The notes: generated by a model from the sequence alone, not told the origin. Counted from the stretch's first letter, positions 1 to 5,922 are shown. The stretch: 7,389 bases of DNA from Candidatus Kaiserbacteria bacterium (GCA_002401495.1 NVTG01000062.1:1-7389), one strand, 5' to 3'. Numbers and translations: made by a program.

Positions 1-156
1 CCGATCCGTCGTCTCCAGGATGCACAGACTGTAGCGCCATAACGCTGCCCGCGCATCCCTTCCTTCTGATCTACAATGTCAAAGAACTCAAAGGCCGAAG
101 CCCCGAACCGCCAAGTCCGCGTCGCCGTTTCGTTTGGCGCCGCACCCCGTCGGTGG
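1..156 (-). ncRNA. rRNA operon 5' leader (pre-16S external transcribed spacer), partial
   Basis: Read on the minus strand, this stretch follows an rRNA-type promoter and carries boxB/boxA-like signals followed by a purine-rich segment (AGAAGGAAGGGATG) of the kind found in alphaproteobacterial pre-16S leaders. It is structured: GGATGC at 18-23 pairs with GCATCC at 53-58 and encloses a smaller stem (GTAGCG 31-36 with CGCTGC 43-48, one wobble). A further near-perfect stem lies around 118-144. No convincing protein is encoded. The mature 16S rRNA is expected just left of position 1, transcribed away from the hydroxyproline genes. The transcript start is estimated from the -10 position; the identity of the downstream gene is inferred. 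Confidence 0.72.
77..104 (-). promoter_or_regulatory. boxB/boxA-like antitermination signal of the rRNA leader
   Basis: On the minus strand GTTCTTTGACA (positions 87 to 77) closely resembles the rRNA boxA element, whose E. coli form is TGCTCTTTAACA. Three nucleotides upstream is a small hairpin, GGGGC-TTCG-GCCTT (104 to 91), with a UUCG-type loop and two G-U pairs, in the place where boxB sits. This pair is the binding platform for the Nus factor antitermination complex in rRNA operons. Order and spacing support the rRNA leader call. Confidence 0.7.
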
Positions 157-162
157 AGGCGG

Positions 163-191
163 GTTATAGGCCCCACTCCCAAAACTGTCAA
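163..191 (-). promoter_or_regulatory. rRNA operon promoter (sigma70 type)
   Basis: On the minus strand a consensus -35 TTGACA (191 to 186) is followed by a 17-nt spacer and a -10 TATAAC (168 to 163). The DNA after the -10 is GC-rich (CCGCCTCC), the discriminator type expected at growth-rate- and ppGpp-controlled stable RNA promoters. Start of transcription should be near 155-157. Upstream of the -35 is an A/T-tract block (192-215) that could act as an UP element; it includes the perfect palindrome TTTTTGCAAAAA at 197-208. This is the strongest promoter in the window by sequence. Confidence 0.85.
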
Positions 192-412
192 ACACCTTTT
201 TGCAAAAAAATGACAGAAATGCCGTTACGCAAAATTTTTGCGCGAAACCATATATAGGTTTCACTTTTATGACCTGCAAGGGGCCCAAAACCCGAAAATC
301 GCGGCCGGATCGGATTGCCCTGCGCGATAATGCCGATAAGATGTTCGCGCAAGTTTCTGCCCACCATAGAATCACCCGCGCGAAAAGCGGCAAATAATCC
401 GGATCGAACACC
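192..412. promoter_or_regulatory. divergent intergenic region upstream of the dehydratase gene
   Basis: This gap separates the leftward rRNA promoter from the rightward dehydratase gene, so it should hold the dehydratase promoter, but no clear plus-strand -35/-10 pair stands out. Notable elements are the palindrome TTTTTGCAAAAA (197-208), flanked by CTGTCA (185-190) and TGACAG (211-216); the 15-nt palindrome CGCAAAATTTTTGCG (228-242); and GAAACC-N7-GGTTTC (244-262) around ATATATA. From about 280 to 412 the DNA is GC-richer with no recognisable signal. Short open frames on both strands here do not look like real proteins. Confidence 0.5.
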
Positions 413-1483
413 ATGCCCCACGACAAAACAGCCCCGACGTTGCGAAATGATTCGCAAATAGTGCCTGCCTATCCCGGTCCATCGAACCCGATTGAGGTGG
501 TCGACATGCATACCGGGGGTGAGCCGCTGCGAATCATCACATCGGGTTACCCCGATATTCCCGGCAAGGACATTCTGGCCAAGCGCCGCTATGCCAAAGA
601 CCACCTTGATCATCTGCGGCGCTTTTTGATGTTCGAGCCACGCGGCCATTATGACATGTATGGCGCGATCCTGGTTGAACCCAGCCTGCCCGATGCCGAC
701 CTTGCGGTTCTGTTCATTCATAATGAAGGTTATTCGACCATGTGCGGCCATGCGATTCTGGCCCTTGGTCGCTATGCGATTGATTATGGTCTGGTCAAAG
801 CCGTCGAGCCGGTCACCACAGTCAATATAGAATGCCCCTGTGGCCTGGTGCGTGCCGAGGTCGAGGTGCATGATGGCAAAACCGGCAAGGTCCGGTTTTC
901 ATCTGTACCATCCTTTATGTTTGCCAATGATGTTTCCTTGCAGCTTGCCGATGGCACACAGTTTAAAACCGATATCGGATATGGCGGGGCGTTTTATGCC
1001 ATTCTGGATGCTAGGCAATTTGATATCGCCATCACGCCGGAAAATGTTGGCCGTCTGACCCGACTGGCAGAGGCGATTTGCCAAGCAGTGAATGACAGCG
1101 TCACGCTGGCCCATCCCGATCATGACGATCTGGCCTTCTTATACGGGGCAATCCTGACCGACGGGCGCGATGCGTTTGAGGCGTCTGCGACACGTAATAT
1201 ATGTGTGTTCGCCAAAAATCAGGTTGATCGCAGTCCAACCGGATCCGGGGTCAGTGCCCGCCTTGCCATTCAACATGCCAGGGGACTGATTGCACCGGGA
1301 GATATCCGCGTATTTGAAAGCGTGATCGGATCAAGCTTTGAAGGATCGGTTGAAGCGACAACCAGCTGTGGCCCGCATGAAGCGATCATTGCCTCGGTCA
1401 AGGGCAAGGCGCATTACAGCGCCAAGGCCAGTTTCTGGTATGAAGAAGATGATGAGGTCGGGCGCGGGTTTATTGTTGGTTGA
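413..1483 (+). CDS. trans-3-hydroxy-L-proline dehydratase (proline racemase family)
   Basis: This 356-residue cytoplasmic enzyme of the proline racemase superfamily probably dehydrates trans-3-hydroxy-L-proline to 1-pyrroline-2-carboxylate (EC 4.2.1.77). The family signature DMHTGGEPLR is at 31-40 and the first catalytic motif MCGHA places Cys111. At the second catalytic site the motif is DRSPTGSG, with Thr276 where racemases and 4-hydroxyproline epimerases have Cys. A Cys/Thr pair is the known hallmark of the dehydratases, including human L3HYPDH, which has about the same length. The chosen start leaves about 28 residues before the conserved core, as in the human enzyme; upstream only a weak GGAT (400-403) could serve as ribosome site. 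Bacterial versions have been called lhpH. The gene stands alone on the plus strand, convergent with the regulator gene. A dehydrating role is inferred from the Thr; substrate is from family knowledge. Confidence 0.88.
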   Translation: MPHDKTAPTLRNDSQIVPAYPGPSNPIEVVDMHTGGEPLRIITSGYPDIPGKDILAKRRYAKDHLDHLRRFLMFEPRGHYDMYGAILVEPSLPDADLAVLFIHNEGYSTMCGHAILALGRYAIDYGLVKAVEPVTTVNIECPCGLVRAEVEVHDGKTGKVRFSSVPSFMFANDVSLQLADGTQFKTDIGYGGAFYAILDARQFDIAITPENVGRLTRLAEAICQAVNDSVTLAHPDHDDLAFLYGAILTDGRDAFEASATRNICVFAKNQVDRSPTGSGVSARLAIQHARGLIAPGDIRVFESVIGSSFEGSVEATTSCGPHEAIIASVKGKAHYSAKASFWYEEDDEVGRGFIVG

Positions 1484-1511
1484 CCCCGGAGATACGAACC
1501 TTCACACAAGT

Positions 1512-1542
1512 AAAAAAGGGATGCCAACAGCATCCCTTTTTT
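1512..1542. terminator. bidirectional intrinsic terminator between convergent genes
   Basis: A perfect 13-bp stem (1512-1524 with 1530-1542) encloses the 5-nt loop CAACA. The GC-richer core GGGATGC/GCATCCC is flanked by an A6 tract on one side and a T6 tract on the other, so it can stop transcription in either direction. It lies 28 nt after the dehydratase stop and 19 nt after the regulator's stop on the other strand, and so serves both. Confidence 0.93.
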
Positions 1543-1561
1543 AATCGTCAATTGTTTGAGC

Positions 1562-2230
1562 CTATTCACGGGCCTTGCGCAGGCATCCCATCAAACTATC
1601 GGCCGAACTTTGGATGTGGTTGGCCAGAAGTTCAACGGCCTCATCAACATTGCCTGCTTTGCAGGCCTCAAAAATCTGATGATGTTCGCGTTCAGCCCGG
1701 TCAGTTGCCCCGGAAAGCGCAAGCTGTGCTTGGGTAAAGCGCACAGTGTTGTTGCCGATCATACGCACGATCTCGAGCGTCTTGGGACGATTGGATGCAC
1801 GATACAGCCGGTCGTGGAATTCGCGGTTAAGCTCGCCCCATTTGGAAACATCGCCAGCGCGGAACGCCTCGTCATAGACCATCAGGATATCTTCGACCGA
1901 TTTAAGATCGGCCGGGGTCAGGCGCGGGACAGCATGACGCAGAAGATCACATTCAAGGAGCTTGCGGACTTCAAAAAGTTCCTCGATCTCATCAAGCGAG
2001 AGCTGCGAGACAACCGCCCCCTTGTGCGGCTGAAACGAAACGAGGCCCTCGGCATCCAGCCGTTGCAGCGCTTCACGGACCGGAATACGTGAAACGTTGT
2101 ATTCACCCGCGATTGCATCCTGTCGCAACTGGTGACCCGCAGGAAAATCGCCTGTCAGAATGCGTGTGCGAAGATCTTCAGTCACCTGATCGGTGATGGT
2201 GCGGCGGGTAAATCGCGGTGTTGCGGTCAT
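1562..2230 (-). CDS. GntR-family transcriptional regulator, FadR/FCD subfamily
   Basis: This 222-residue DNA-binding repressor/activator has a winged helix at about 10-73, with the recognition region VSRIPVREALQRLDAEGLV at 46-64 and the wing around QPHKGAVV. An FCD ligand-binding domain follows at about 80-215. Candidate metal/ligand residues of the FCD type are Asp95, His139 (NREFHDRL), His183 (REHHQIF) and His205 (NHI). Length is normal for the subfamily. The ATG at 2230 is preceded by AAGAG (2240 to 2236) with 5-nt spacing. It lies just downstream of, and on the same strand as, the hydroxyproline operon but behind a terminator, so it probably has its own promoter. GntR/FCD regulators often control the catabolic genes beside them (HypR of Sinorhizobium is also GntR-type), so control of this cluster with a hydroxyproline-pathway ligand is a reasonable inference; the effector is not shown by the sequence. 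Confidence 0.93.
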   Translation of the reverse strand: MTATPRFTRRTITDQVTEDLRTRILTGDFPAGHQLRQDAIAGEYNVSRIPVREALQRLDAEGLVSFQPHKGAVVSQLSLDEIEELFEVRKLLECDLLRHAVPRLTPADLKSVEDILMVYDEAFRAGDVSKWGELNREFHDRLYRASNRPKTLEIVRMIGNNTVRFTQAQLALSGATDRAEREHHQIFEACKAGNVDEAVELLANHIQSSADSLMGCLRKARE

Positions 2231-2253
2231 TTCAGCTCTTTTTTGGTGTTACA

Positions 2254-2335
2254 CCGACGCTATGTGGCATGCCGGTTGTCGGGCATCTTGTTGCGACCCG
2301 ACAGAATTTGTCAGTTTTGCTATTCATAGCGTCGG
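2254..2335 (-). repeat. nested inverted repeat in the leader of the regulator gene
   Basis: The outer arms CCGACGCTATG (2254-2264) and CATAGCGTCGG (2325-2335) are perfectly complementary over 11 bp. Within the 60-nt interval, TGTCGGG (2277-2283) and CCCGACA (2297-2303) form a second perfect 7-bp stem, and GGCATGCC (2266-2273) is an 8-bp palindrome. If transcribed on the minus strand, this would fold as a branched or extended hairpin ending 24 nt before the regulator start codon. It has no T tract and so is not a simple terminator. Function is unknown; a structured 5' leader or a binding region for a protein are both possible. Confidence 0.6.
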
Positions 2336-2355
2336 GCCACGTAAGTCGCAATACA

Positions 2356-2372
2356 ATTGCATACTGTATAAT
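2356..2372. promoter_or_regulatory. operator-like / promoter-like motif upstream of the regulator
   Basis: The motif ATTGCATACTGTATAAT contains the palindrome ATAC-T-GTAT (2361-2369), resembling FadR-type operators with GT/AC half-sites. TTGCATACTG here matches 7 of 10 bases of TTGTATACAA at the operon promoter. Both strands also carry -10-like hexamers: TATAAT on plus (2367-2372) and TATACA on minus (2370 to 2365). Neither has a good -35 at the usual distance. It is a candidate autoregulatory site for the GntR protein. Confidence 0.45.
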
Positions 2373-2397
2373 TCCACACCCTCCGCCGGTATAGGAC

Positions 2398-2422
2398 AAA
2401 GGGGGCATGAAGCCCCCTTTTT
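2398..2422. terminator. intrinsic terminator after the hydroxyproline epimerase gene
   Basis: A 9-bp stem AAAGGGGGC (2398-2406) / GCCCCCTTT (2412-2420) encloses the loop ATGAA. It lies 32 nt after the epimerase stop on the minus strand and should end the operon before the regulator gene. The T tract is longer on the plus strand (TTTTT, 2418-2422) than on the minus strand (TTT, then G), so it may work in both directions and better towards the right. Confidence 0.8.
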
Positions 2423-2453
2423 ACATAACGATGTGATCTTGAACACGCCTGCC

Positions 2454-3455
2454 CTATTTGACAATGAAGCCATGAGCATAGGGATCTCGGTCATCTATGA
2501 AGATGGTGTTGTATCCATGCTTGCGCGCCCAGCCTTCAATCCCCGGTACGACGGCATCAAATTCACCGACCTTGGTTTTCTCGACCACCGACACCCGGAA
2601 CTGCGAGCCGATGATGCTTTCGTGGACCAATTCATGCCCGGGATCCCACCGCCCCTTGGCGACCAGTTGTGCCAGACGGGCCGAGGAGCCGGTTCCACAC
2701 GGCGAGCGATCAATACCCTTGTCACCATAAAACACCGCATTGCGATGTGTGCTATCGGGTTGGGTCGGCTTGCCAGTCCACTGGATGTGCGACAGCCCCT
2801 TGATATCGGGATAAAGCGGATGAACAAATTCGTTCTGTTCGTTCAGACGTCGGCGGAGTTCCGGGCTGATGCGCTGCAGGTCACCTGCGGAAAAATCCGC
2901 CATATCGCGATAGTTTTCCTGCGGTTCGACAATCGCATAGAAATTGCCGCCGTAGGCAACATCGACTCTGATGGGGCCAATATCCGGACAATCGACTTCG
3001 ATATCGGTTTTGTACAGGAATGACGGCACGTTGGTGAGCTTGACCGATTCAACGTAATCACCGACCTGATTATACTCGGCAATGACGAGACCAGCTGGCG
3101 TTTCAAGGCGCAAGCGGCCGGGCGTTTTGGGTTTTACCAGCCCTTCCTCGATCGCCATGGTCACAGTCCCGATGGTGCCATGGCCGCACATCGGCAGGCA
3201 GCCCGATGTTTCGATAAACAGGACCGCGACGTCATAGTCATCTGATGTCGGGTCATAGAGGATCGATCCCGACATGACATCATGACCGCGCGGCTCAAAC
3301 ATCAGCCCGGTTCGGATCCAGTCATAGTCGCGCAAGAAATGTGCGCGCTTTTCAAGCATGGTCGCCCCGTCAAGCTTGGGGCCACCGCCAGCAACCAGAC
3401 GCACCGGGTTGCCGCATGTATGACCATCGACACAAAAGAAGCTGCTTTTCGTCAT
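2454..3455 (-). CDS. lhpA: 4-hydroxyproline 2-epimerase (proline racemase family)
   Basis: This 333-residue cytoplasmic, cofactor-independent epimerase interconverts trans-4-hydroxy-L-proline and cis-4-hydroxy-D-proline (EC 5.1.1.8), the first step of bacterial hydroxyproline breakdown. Both catalytic cysteines are present: Cys90 in LPMCGHGT and Cys253 in DRSPCGTGSSAR, the two-base pair expected for an epimerase/racemase and unlike the Cys/Thr pair of the plus-strand paralogue. The N-terminal FCVDGHTCGNPVRLV (7-21) and length fit 4-hydroxyproline epimerases better than true proline racemases. It is the last gene of the minus-strand operon, starting 10 nt after the dehydrogenase stop; the only ribosome-site candidate is an AAGG overlapping that stop, so translational coupling is likely. 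Also called hypE/hypRE in other bacteria. Family certain; exact substrate from context and motifs. Confidence 0.92.
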   Translation of the reverse strand: MTKSSFFCVDGHTCGNPVRLVAGGGPKLDGATMLEKRAHFLRDYDWIRTGLMFEPRGHDVMSGSILYDPTSDDYDVAVLFIETSGCLPMCGHGTIGTVTMAIEEGLVKPKTPGRLRLETPAGLVIAEYNQVGDYVESVKLTNVPSFLYKTDIEVDCPDIGPIRVDVAYGGNFYAIVEPQENYRDMADFSAGDLQRISPELRRRLNEQNEFVHPLYPDIKGLSHIQWTGKPTQPDSTHRNAVFYGDKGIDRSPCGTGSSARLAQLVAKGRWDPGHELVHESIIGSQFRVSVVEKTKVGEFDAVVPGIEGWARKHGYNTIFIDDRDPYAHGFIVK

Positions 3456-3465
3456 GGGTGGGGCC

Positions 3466-4749
3466 TTAAAAACGATTGATACGGTAAGGGGTCATGTCGA
3501 CCGGTGCTTCGCCACTTGCCATCAGGTCAGCAACAAGACGCCCGGTCGTTGCACCCAAGGTCAGGCCGAGATGGCCGTGACCAAACGCAAAGAATGCATT
3601 GGCATGGCGCGGGCTTCGGCAAATAACGGGGGTTGAGTCCGGCATGGACGGACGGAAGCCCATCCATTCTGTGCCCCCCTCGGCACTGAGTTTGGGCAGG
3701 ACTTCTTTGCCCTTGGCAAACAGGGCCTTGGCGCGATCATAATTGGGGGCTGCCAAAAGACCGCCCAATTCCACCGCACCGCCAACACGAATGCCCATTT
3801 CAAGCGGGCTTAGCACGAAGCTGTCATCGGCACAGACAACCATACGCGACAGTTTGGCATCGTGATAGGGCACGGTGGTGTTATAGCCACGCTCTGTATC
3901 CAGCGGGACCGGGGAACCAAGCCGTTTGGCCAGCGTTTTTGACCACGCGCCACAGGCAACAACCACACTATCGAAATTAATCATGTCGCCGGCATCCGTG
4001 ATCGCAGCGCGTGGCTTGCCATCGCGGAAGACAAAATTGGCGACATCGGCGGTTTGGAATTTGCCGCCACGCTCCAGGAAATGCTTGAAGATGCCAGTGG
4101 TGATTTTGAAGGGATCAAGGACATGTCCCCAATCTTCTTCCATCACGCCACAGGCAAAGATTGGTGCCAGATCCGGCTCAATGTCGCGGACTTCATCGCG
4201 AGTCAGATCGCGCAGCTTGATGCCGTTGCGCCGGCGCAGATCAATCGCGTATTCAGCGGCCTTTCGTGAGCTATTGCTGCGATAAACCGCCATGGCGCCA
4301 TGCTTTTTGAAAACGGCATCTGCAAGGCCAGCGCCCTTGATCACCGGATCGTAATCATCCCATGCGCGATTGAGCAAGGTCGCCATATTGGCTGCGATTT
4401 GCTCTACCCGGGTTTTGCGGCTTGCTGCAAGAAACCGCAGCAACCACGGCATCATCTTTGGCAAATAGCCCCAACGCACCGAAAGCGGACCCAACGGATC
4501 CATCAACCATCCCGGAACGCTTTTAAGCATGCCGGGCATCGCCACAGGTGCGCATTCGGACACAGCAATACCGCCAGCATTGCCAAAGGATGCCCCCATG
4601 CCCGGTTCACCACGATCCAGGATCGTGACGTCATAGCCCTTGTCAAGCAGGGCCAAGCCGACATTGACACCAACAATACCGGCACCAATCACAACAACCT
4701 TTTGACTGGCGGACGTATCAGATGAACTTGTGGCTTTGGCTGGTGTCAT
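3466..4749 (-). CDS. FAD-dependent D-amino-acid dehydrogenase, probably D-hydroxyproline dehydrogenase
   Basis: A 427-residue DadA/DAO-family flavoprotein. The N-terminal FAD-binding fold begins VVVIGAGIVGVNVGLALL with GxGxxG at 22-27, the acidic residue closing the second strand is Asp45, and SFGNAGG at 54-60 is the usual flavin-contact segment. The C-terminal signature GFRPSMPD (364-371) and GHGHLGLTLGATTG (390-403) is typical of DadA-like enzymes. No signal peptide or transmembrane segment is evident; relatives sit at the inner membrane face and pass electrons to the respiratory chain. Between the epimerase and the pyrroline deaminase genes, it is best read as the enzyme oxidising cis-4-hydroxy-D-proline to 1-pyrroline-4-hydroxy-2-carboxylate, the single-polypeptide HypO-like type. 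The ATG at 4749 has GAGG (4760 to 4757) at 7-nt spacing. A generic D-amino-acid dehydrogenase is the alternative on sequence alone. Confidence 0.88.
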   Translation of the reverse strand: MTPAKATSSSDTSASQKVVVIGAGIVGVNVGLALLDKGYDVTILDRGEPGMGASFGNAGGIAVSECAPVAMPGMLKSVPGWLMDPLGPLSVRWGYLPKMMPWLLRFLAASRKTRVEQIAANMATLLNRAWDDYDPVIKGAGLADAVFKKHGAMAVYRSNSSRKAAEYAIDLRRRNGIKLRDLTRDEVRDIEPDLAPIFACGVMEEDWGHVLDPFKITTGIFKHFLERGGKFQTADVANFVFRDGKPRAAITDAGDMINFDSVVVACGAWSKTLAKRLGSPVPLDTERGYNTTVPYHDAKLSRMVVCADDSFVLSPLEMGIRVGGAVELGGLLAAPNYDRAKALFAKGKEVLPKLSAEGGTEWMGFRPSMPDSTPVICRSPRHANAFFAFGHGHLGLTLGATTGRLVADLMASGEAPVDMTPYRINRF

Positions 4750-4917
4750 TTTGGGGCCTCACGAATTGGTGTATGTGGCGCTTTCTTTTCTAACCCACGG
4801 GCAGATCGCAGGAAACTCCCCCGCGACATGCGCGGAGGAGCCTACTGTTTCATCAAATACAGTACCAGTGCAATCATGGTGTTTTGTTACGCGCATCATG
4901 ATTGCAAAACATCGCCC
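4750..4917 (-). other. 168-nt intra-operon gap with two hairpins and an operator-like motif
   Basis: This gap is long for neighbours in one operon. TGCAATCATGGTG (4869-4881) and CATCATGATTGCA (4894-4906) form a 13-bp stem with one G-T pair and a 12-nt loop, starting 11 nt after the lyase stop in minus-strand reading. A second stem, CTCCCCCGCG (4816-4825) / CGCGGAGGAG (4831-4840), has one mismatch and the loop ACATG, with a short TTT on the minus side. The minus-strand string ATTGCA-CTGG-TACTGTAT (4874 to 4857) echoes the motif at 2356-2369. The hairpins could set differential mRNA stability or partial termination, or the gap could hold a second promoter; none is proven. No small gene seen. 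Confidence 0.55.
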
Positions 4918-5814
4918 TCAGAGTGACGGGCGGGTATCGATGGCTTTCTGGATGGTTGCCTTGATCGTTTCAAGTTCTTCACCGACCAGGGCCAAGCGCG
5001 GTGCCCGGACGTGGGGTTTGCCAACGCCGGTCATTTCCTGCGCAAGCTTGATGTACTGAACCAGCTTGGCATGGACATCCATGTGCAGAACCGGGGTGAA
5101 CCAGCGATAGATTTTAAGGGCTTCGGTGTATTTACCCTCAGACAGCAGCTTCCAGAGCGCGACCGATTCCTTCGGGAAGGCATCGGTGAAGCCGGAAATC
5201 CAGCCAACAGCCCCCAGAACCTGGGTTTCCATGACCAAGTCATCCATACCGCAGAACAGAACGAAACGGTCGCCACAGGCATTATAGATATCGGTGATAC
5301 GGCGCGGATCGCCCGAGCTTTCCTTGATCGCAACAAGGTTTTTGACATCGGCAAGCTGATTGAACTCATCGGGCTTGATATCAATGCGATAGGCACCCGG
5401 ATTGTTATAGATCATGATCGGCAGCTTGGTCGCAGCCGCAACAGTGCGGAAATGTTCGATATTCTCGCGCGGATCGGCGGTGTAAACCATGCCCGGCAGA
5501 AGCATCAGGCCATCGGCACCGAGTTTTTCGCATTCCTGTACATAGCGAATGGCAGCACGGGTGGAGCTTTCTGCCACACCGGACAGAACCGGAATACGCC
5601 CCTTGGTGACTTCTACTGCCAGCTTCAGGACGGCGATTTTTTCTTCCGGATCAAGGGCGGTGTTTTCGCCAACCGATCCCAGCATAACCAAGCCATCGAC
5701 ACCTGCATCAATCAGGGCTTCGATCTGTTCGGCGGTCATATCAAAATCGATTGAACCGTCTTCGTTCATCTGGGTGGCAACGGCGGGGAAAACGCCAGTC
5801 CAGTTTACCTGCAT
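4918..5814 (-). CDS. DHDPS/NAL-family lyase, probable 1-pyrroline-4-hydroxy-2-carboxylate deaminase
   Basis: A 298-residue class I (Schiff base) TIM-barrel enzyme of the dihydrodipicolinate synthase/N-acetylneuraminate lyase family. The GSVGEN motif is at 46-51, Tyr136 is in IMIYNNPG, and the Schiff-base Lys164 is in VAIKESSG. In hydroxyproline clusters this family supplies the deaminase (HypD/LhpC type) that converts 1-pyrroline-4-hydroxy-2-carboxylate to 2-oxoglutarate semialdehyde and ammonia. The ATG at 5814 is chosen because a strong AGGAGGT (5830 to 5824) lies 9 nt upstream and the protein then begins at the normal family position (MQVNWTGVFPAV). A longer frame to 5898 would run back through the ribosome site and leader. 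First gene of the minus-strand operon. The lysine-pathway synthase DapA is the main alternative; the neighbours argue against it. Confidence 0.87.
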   Translation of the reverse strand: MQVNWTGVFPAVATQMNEDGSIDFDMTAEQIEALIDAGVDGLVMLGSVGENTALDPEEKIAVLKLAVEVTKGRIPVLSGVAESSTRAAIRYVQECEKLGADGLMLLPGMVYTADPRENIEHFRTVAAATKLPIMIYNNPGAYRIDIKPDEFNQLADVKNLVAIKESSGDPRRITDIYNACGDRFVLFCGMDDLVMETQVLGAVGWISGFTDAFPKESVALWKLLSEGKYTEALKIYRWFTPVLHMDVHAKLVQYIKLAQEMTGVGKPHVRAPRLALVGEELETIKATIQKAIDTRPSL

Positions 5815-5904
5815 GGAAAAGTAACCTCCTGATATGGCGCGGCAAGACTGCCGCAGCTCTACGCTCTGAAAGCCCAAGGAATAGCGGGCCGCATGCAATT
5901 GATG
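5815..5904 (-). promoter_or_regulatory. 5' leader of the hydroxyproline operon with hairpin and strong ribosome site
   Basis: Minus-strand leader of roughly 85-90 nt between the predicted promoter and the lyase start. It contains a perfect 6-bp stem, GCGGCA (5854-5849 region) with TGCCGC (5844-5839 region) and a GTCT loop, and then the Shine-Dalgarno AGGAGGT at 5830-5824, 8 nt after the hairpin. The hairpin lacks a T tract. Its closeness to the ribosome site could affect translation, but no riboswitch class is recognised. Confidence 0.5.
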
Positions 5905-5922
5905 TATATTGTATACAAAATA
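5905..5922. promoter_or_regulatory. GntR-type operator palindrome at the operon promoter
   Basis: An 18-bp palindrome with one mismatched pair is centred on the perfect 10-mer TTGTATACAA (5909-5918). GT/AC half-sites in an AT-rich palindrome are typical of FCD-type GntR operators. It covers the predicted -10 of the minus-strand hydroxyproline operon, so bound regulator would block RNA polymerase. Assignment to the GntR protein encoded at 1562-2230 is inferred from proximity and motif type. Confidence 0.65.

Noticed and set aside
200..397. Plus-strand open frame of 65 codons upstream of the dehydratase
   Set aside because: No ribosome site, no recognisable family, and it covers palindromic AT-rich regulatory DNA.
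88..426. Minus-strand open frame of about 112 codons across the rRNA promoter and leader
   Set aside because: It overlaps the consensus rRNA promoter and leader, has no recognisable domain and low-complexity Pro/Gly runs, and would be antisense to the dehydratase start.
413..1483. Annotation as true proline racemase
   Set aside because: The second catalytic Cys is replaced by Thr, which abolishes the two-base racemase mechanism and marks the dehydratase group.
1556..2092. Long plus-strand frames opposite the regulator, the epimerase, the dehydrogenase and the lyase
   Set aside because: They mirror well-supported minus-strand genes, show no family motifs and have no ribosome sites; taken as antisense shadows.
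4918..5814. DapA, 4-hydroxy-tetrahydrodipicolinate synthase of lysine biosynthesis
   Set aside because: Family fits, but the gene is first in an operon with a D-amino-acid dehydrogenase and hydroxyproline epimerase, where this family acts as the pyrroline deaminase. Not excluded by sequence alone.
5815..5898. 28-residue N-terminal extension of the lyase
   Set aside because: It would run through the strong Shine-Dalgarno and leader hairpin and lacks a ribosome site of its own; the family begins at the downstream Met.
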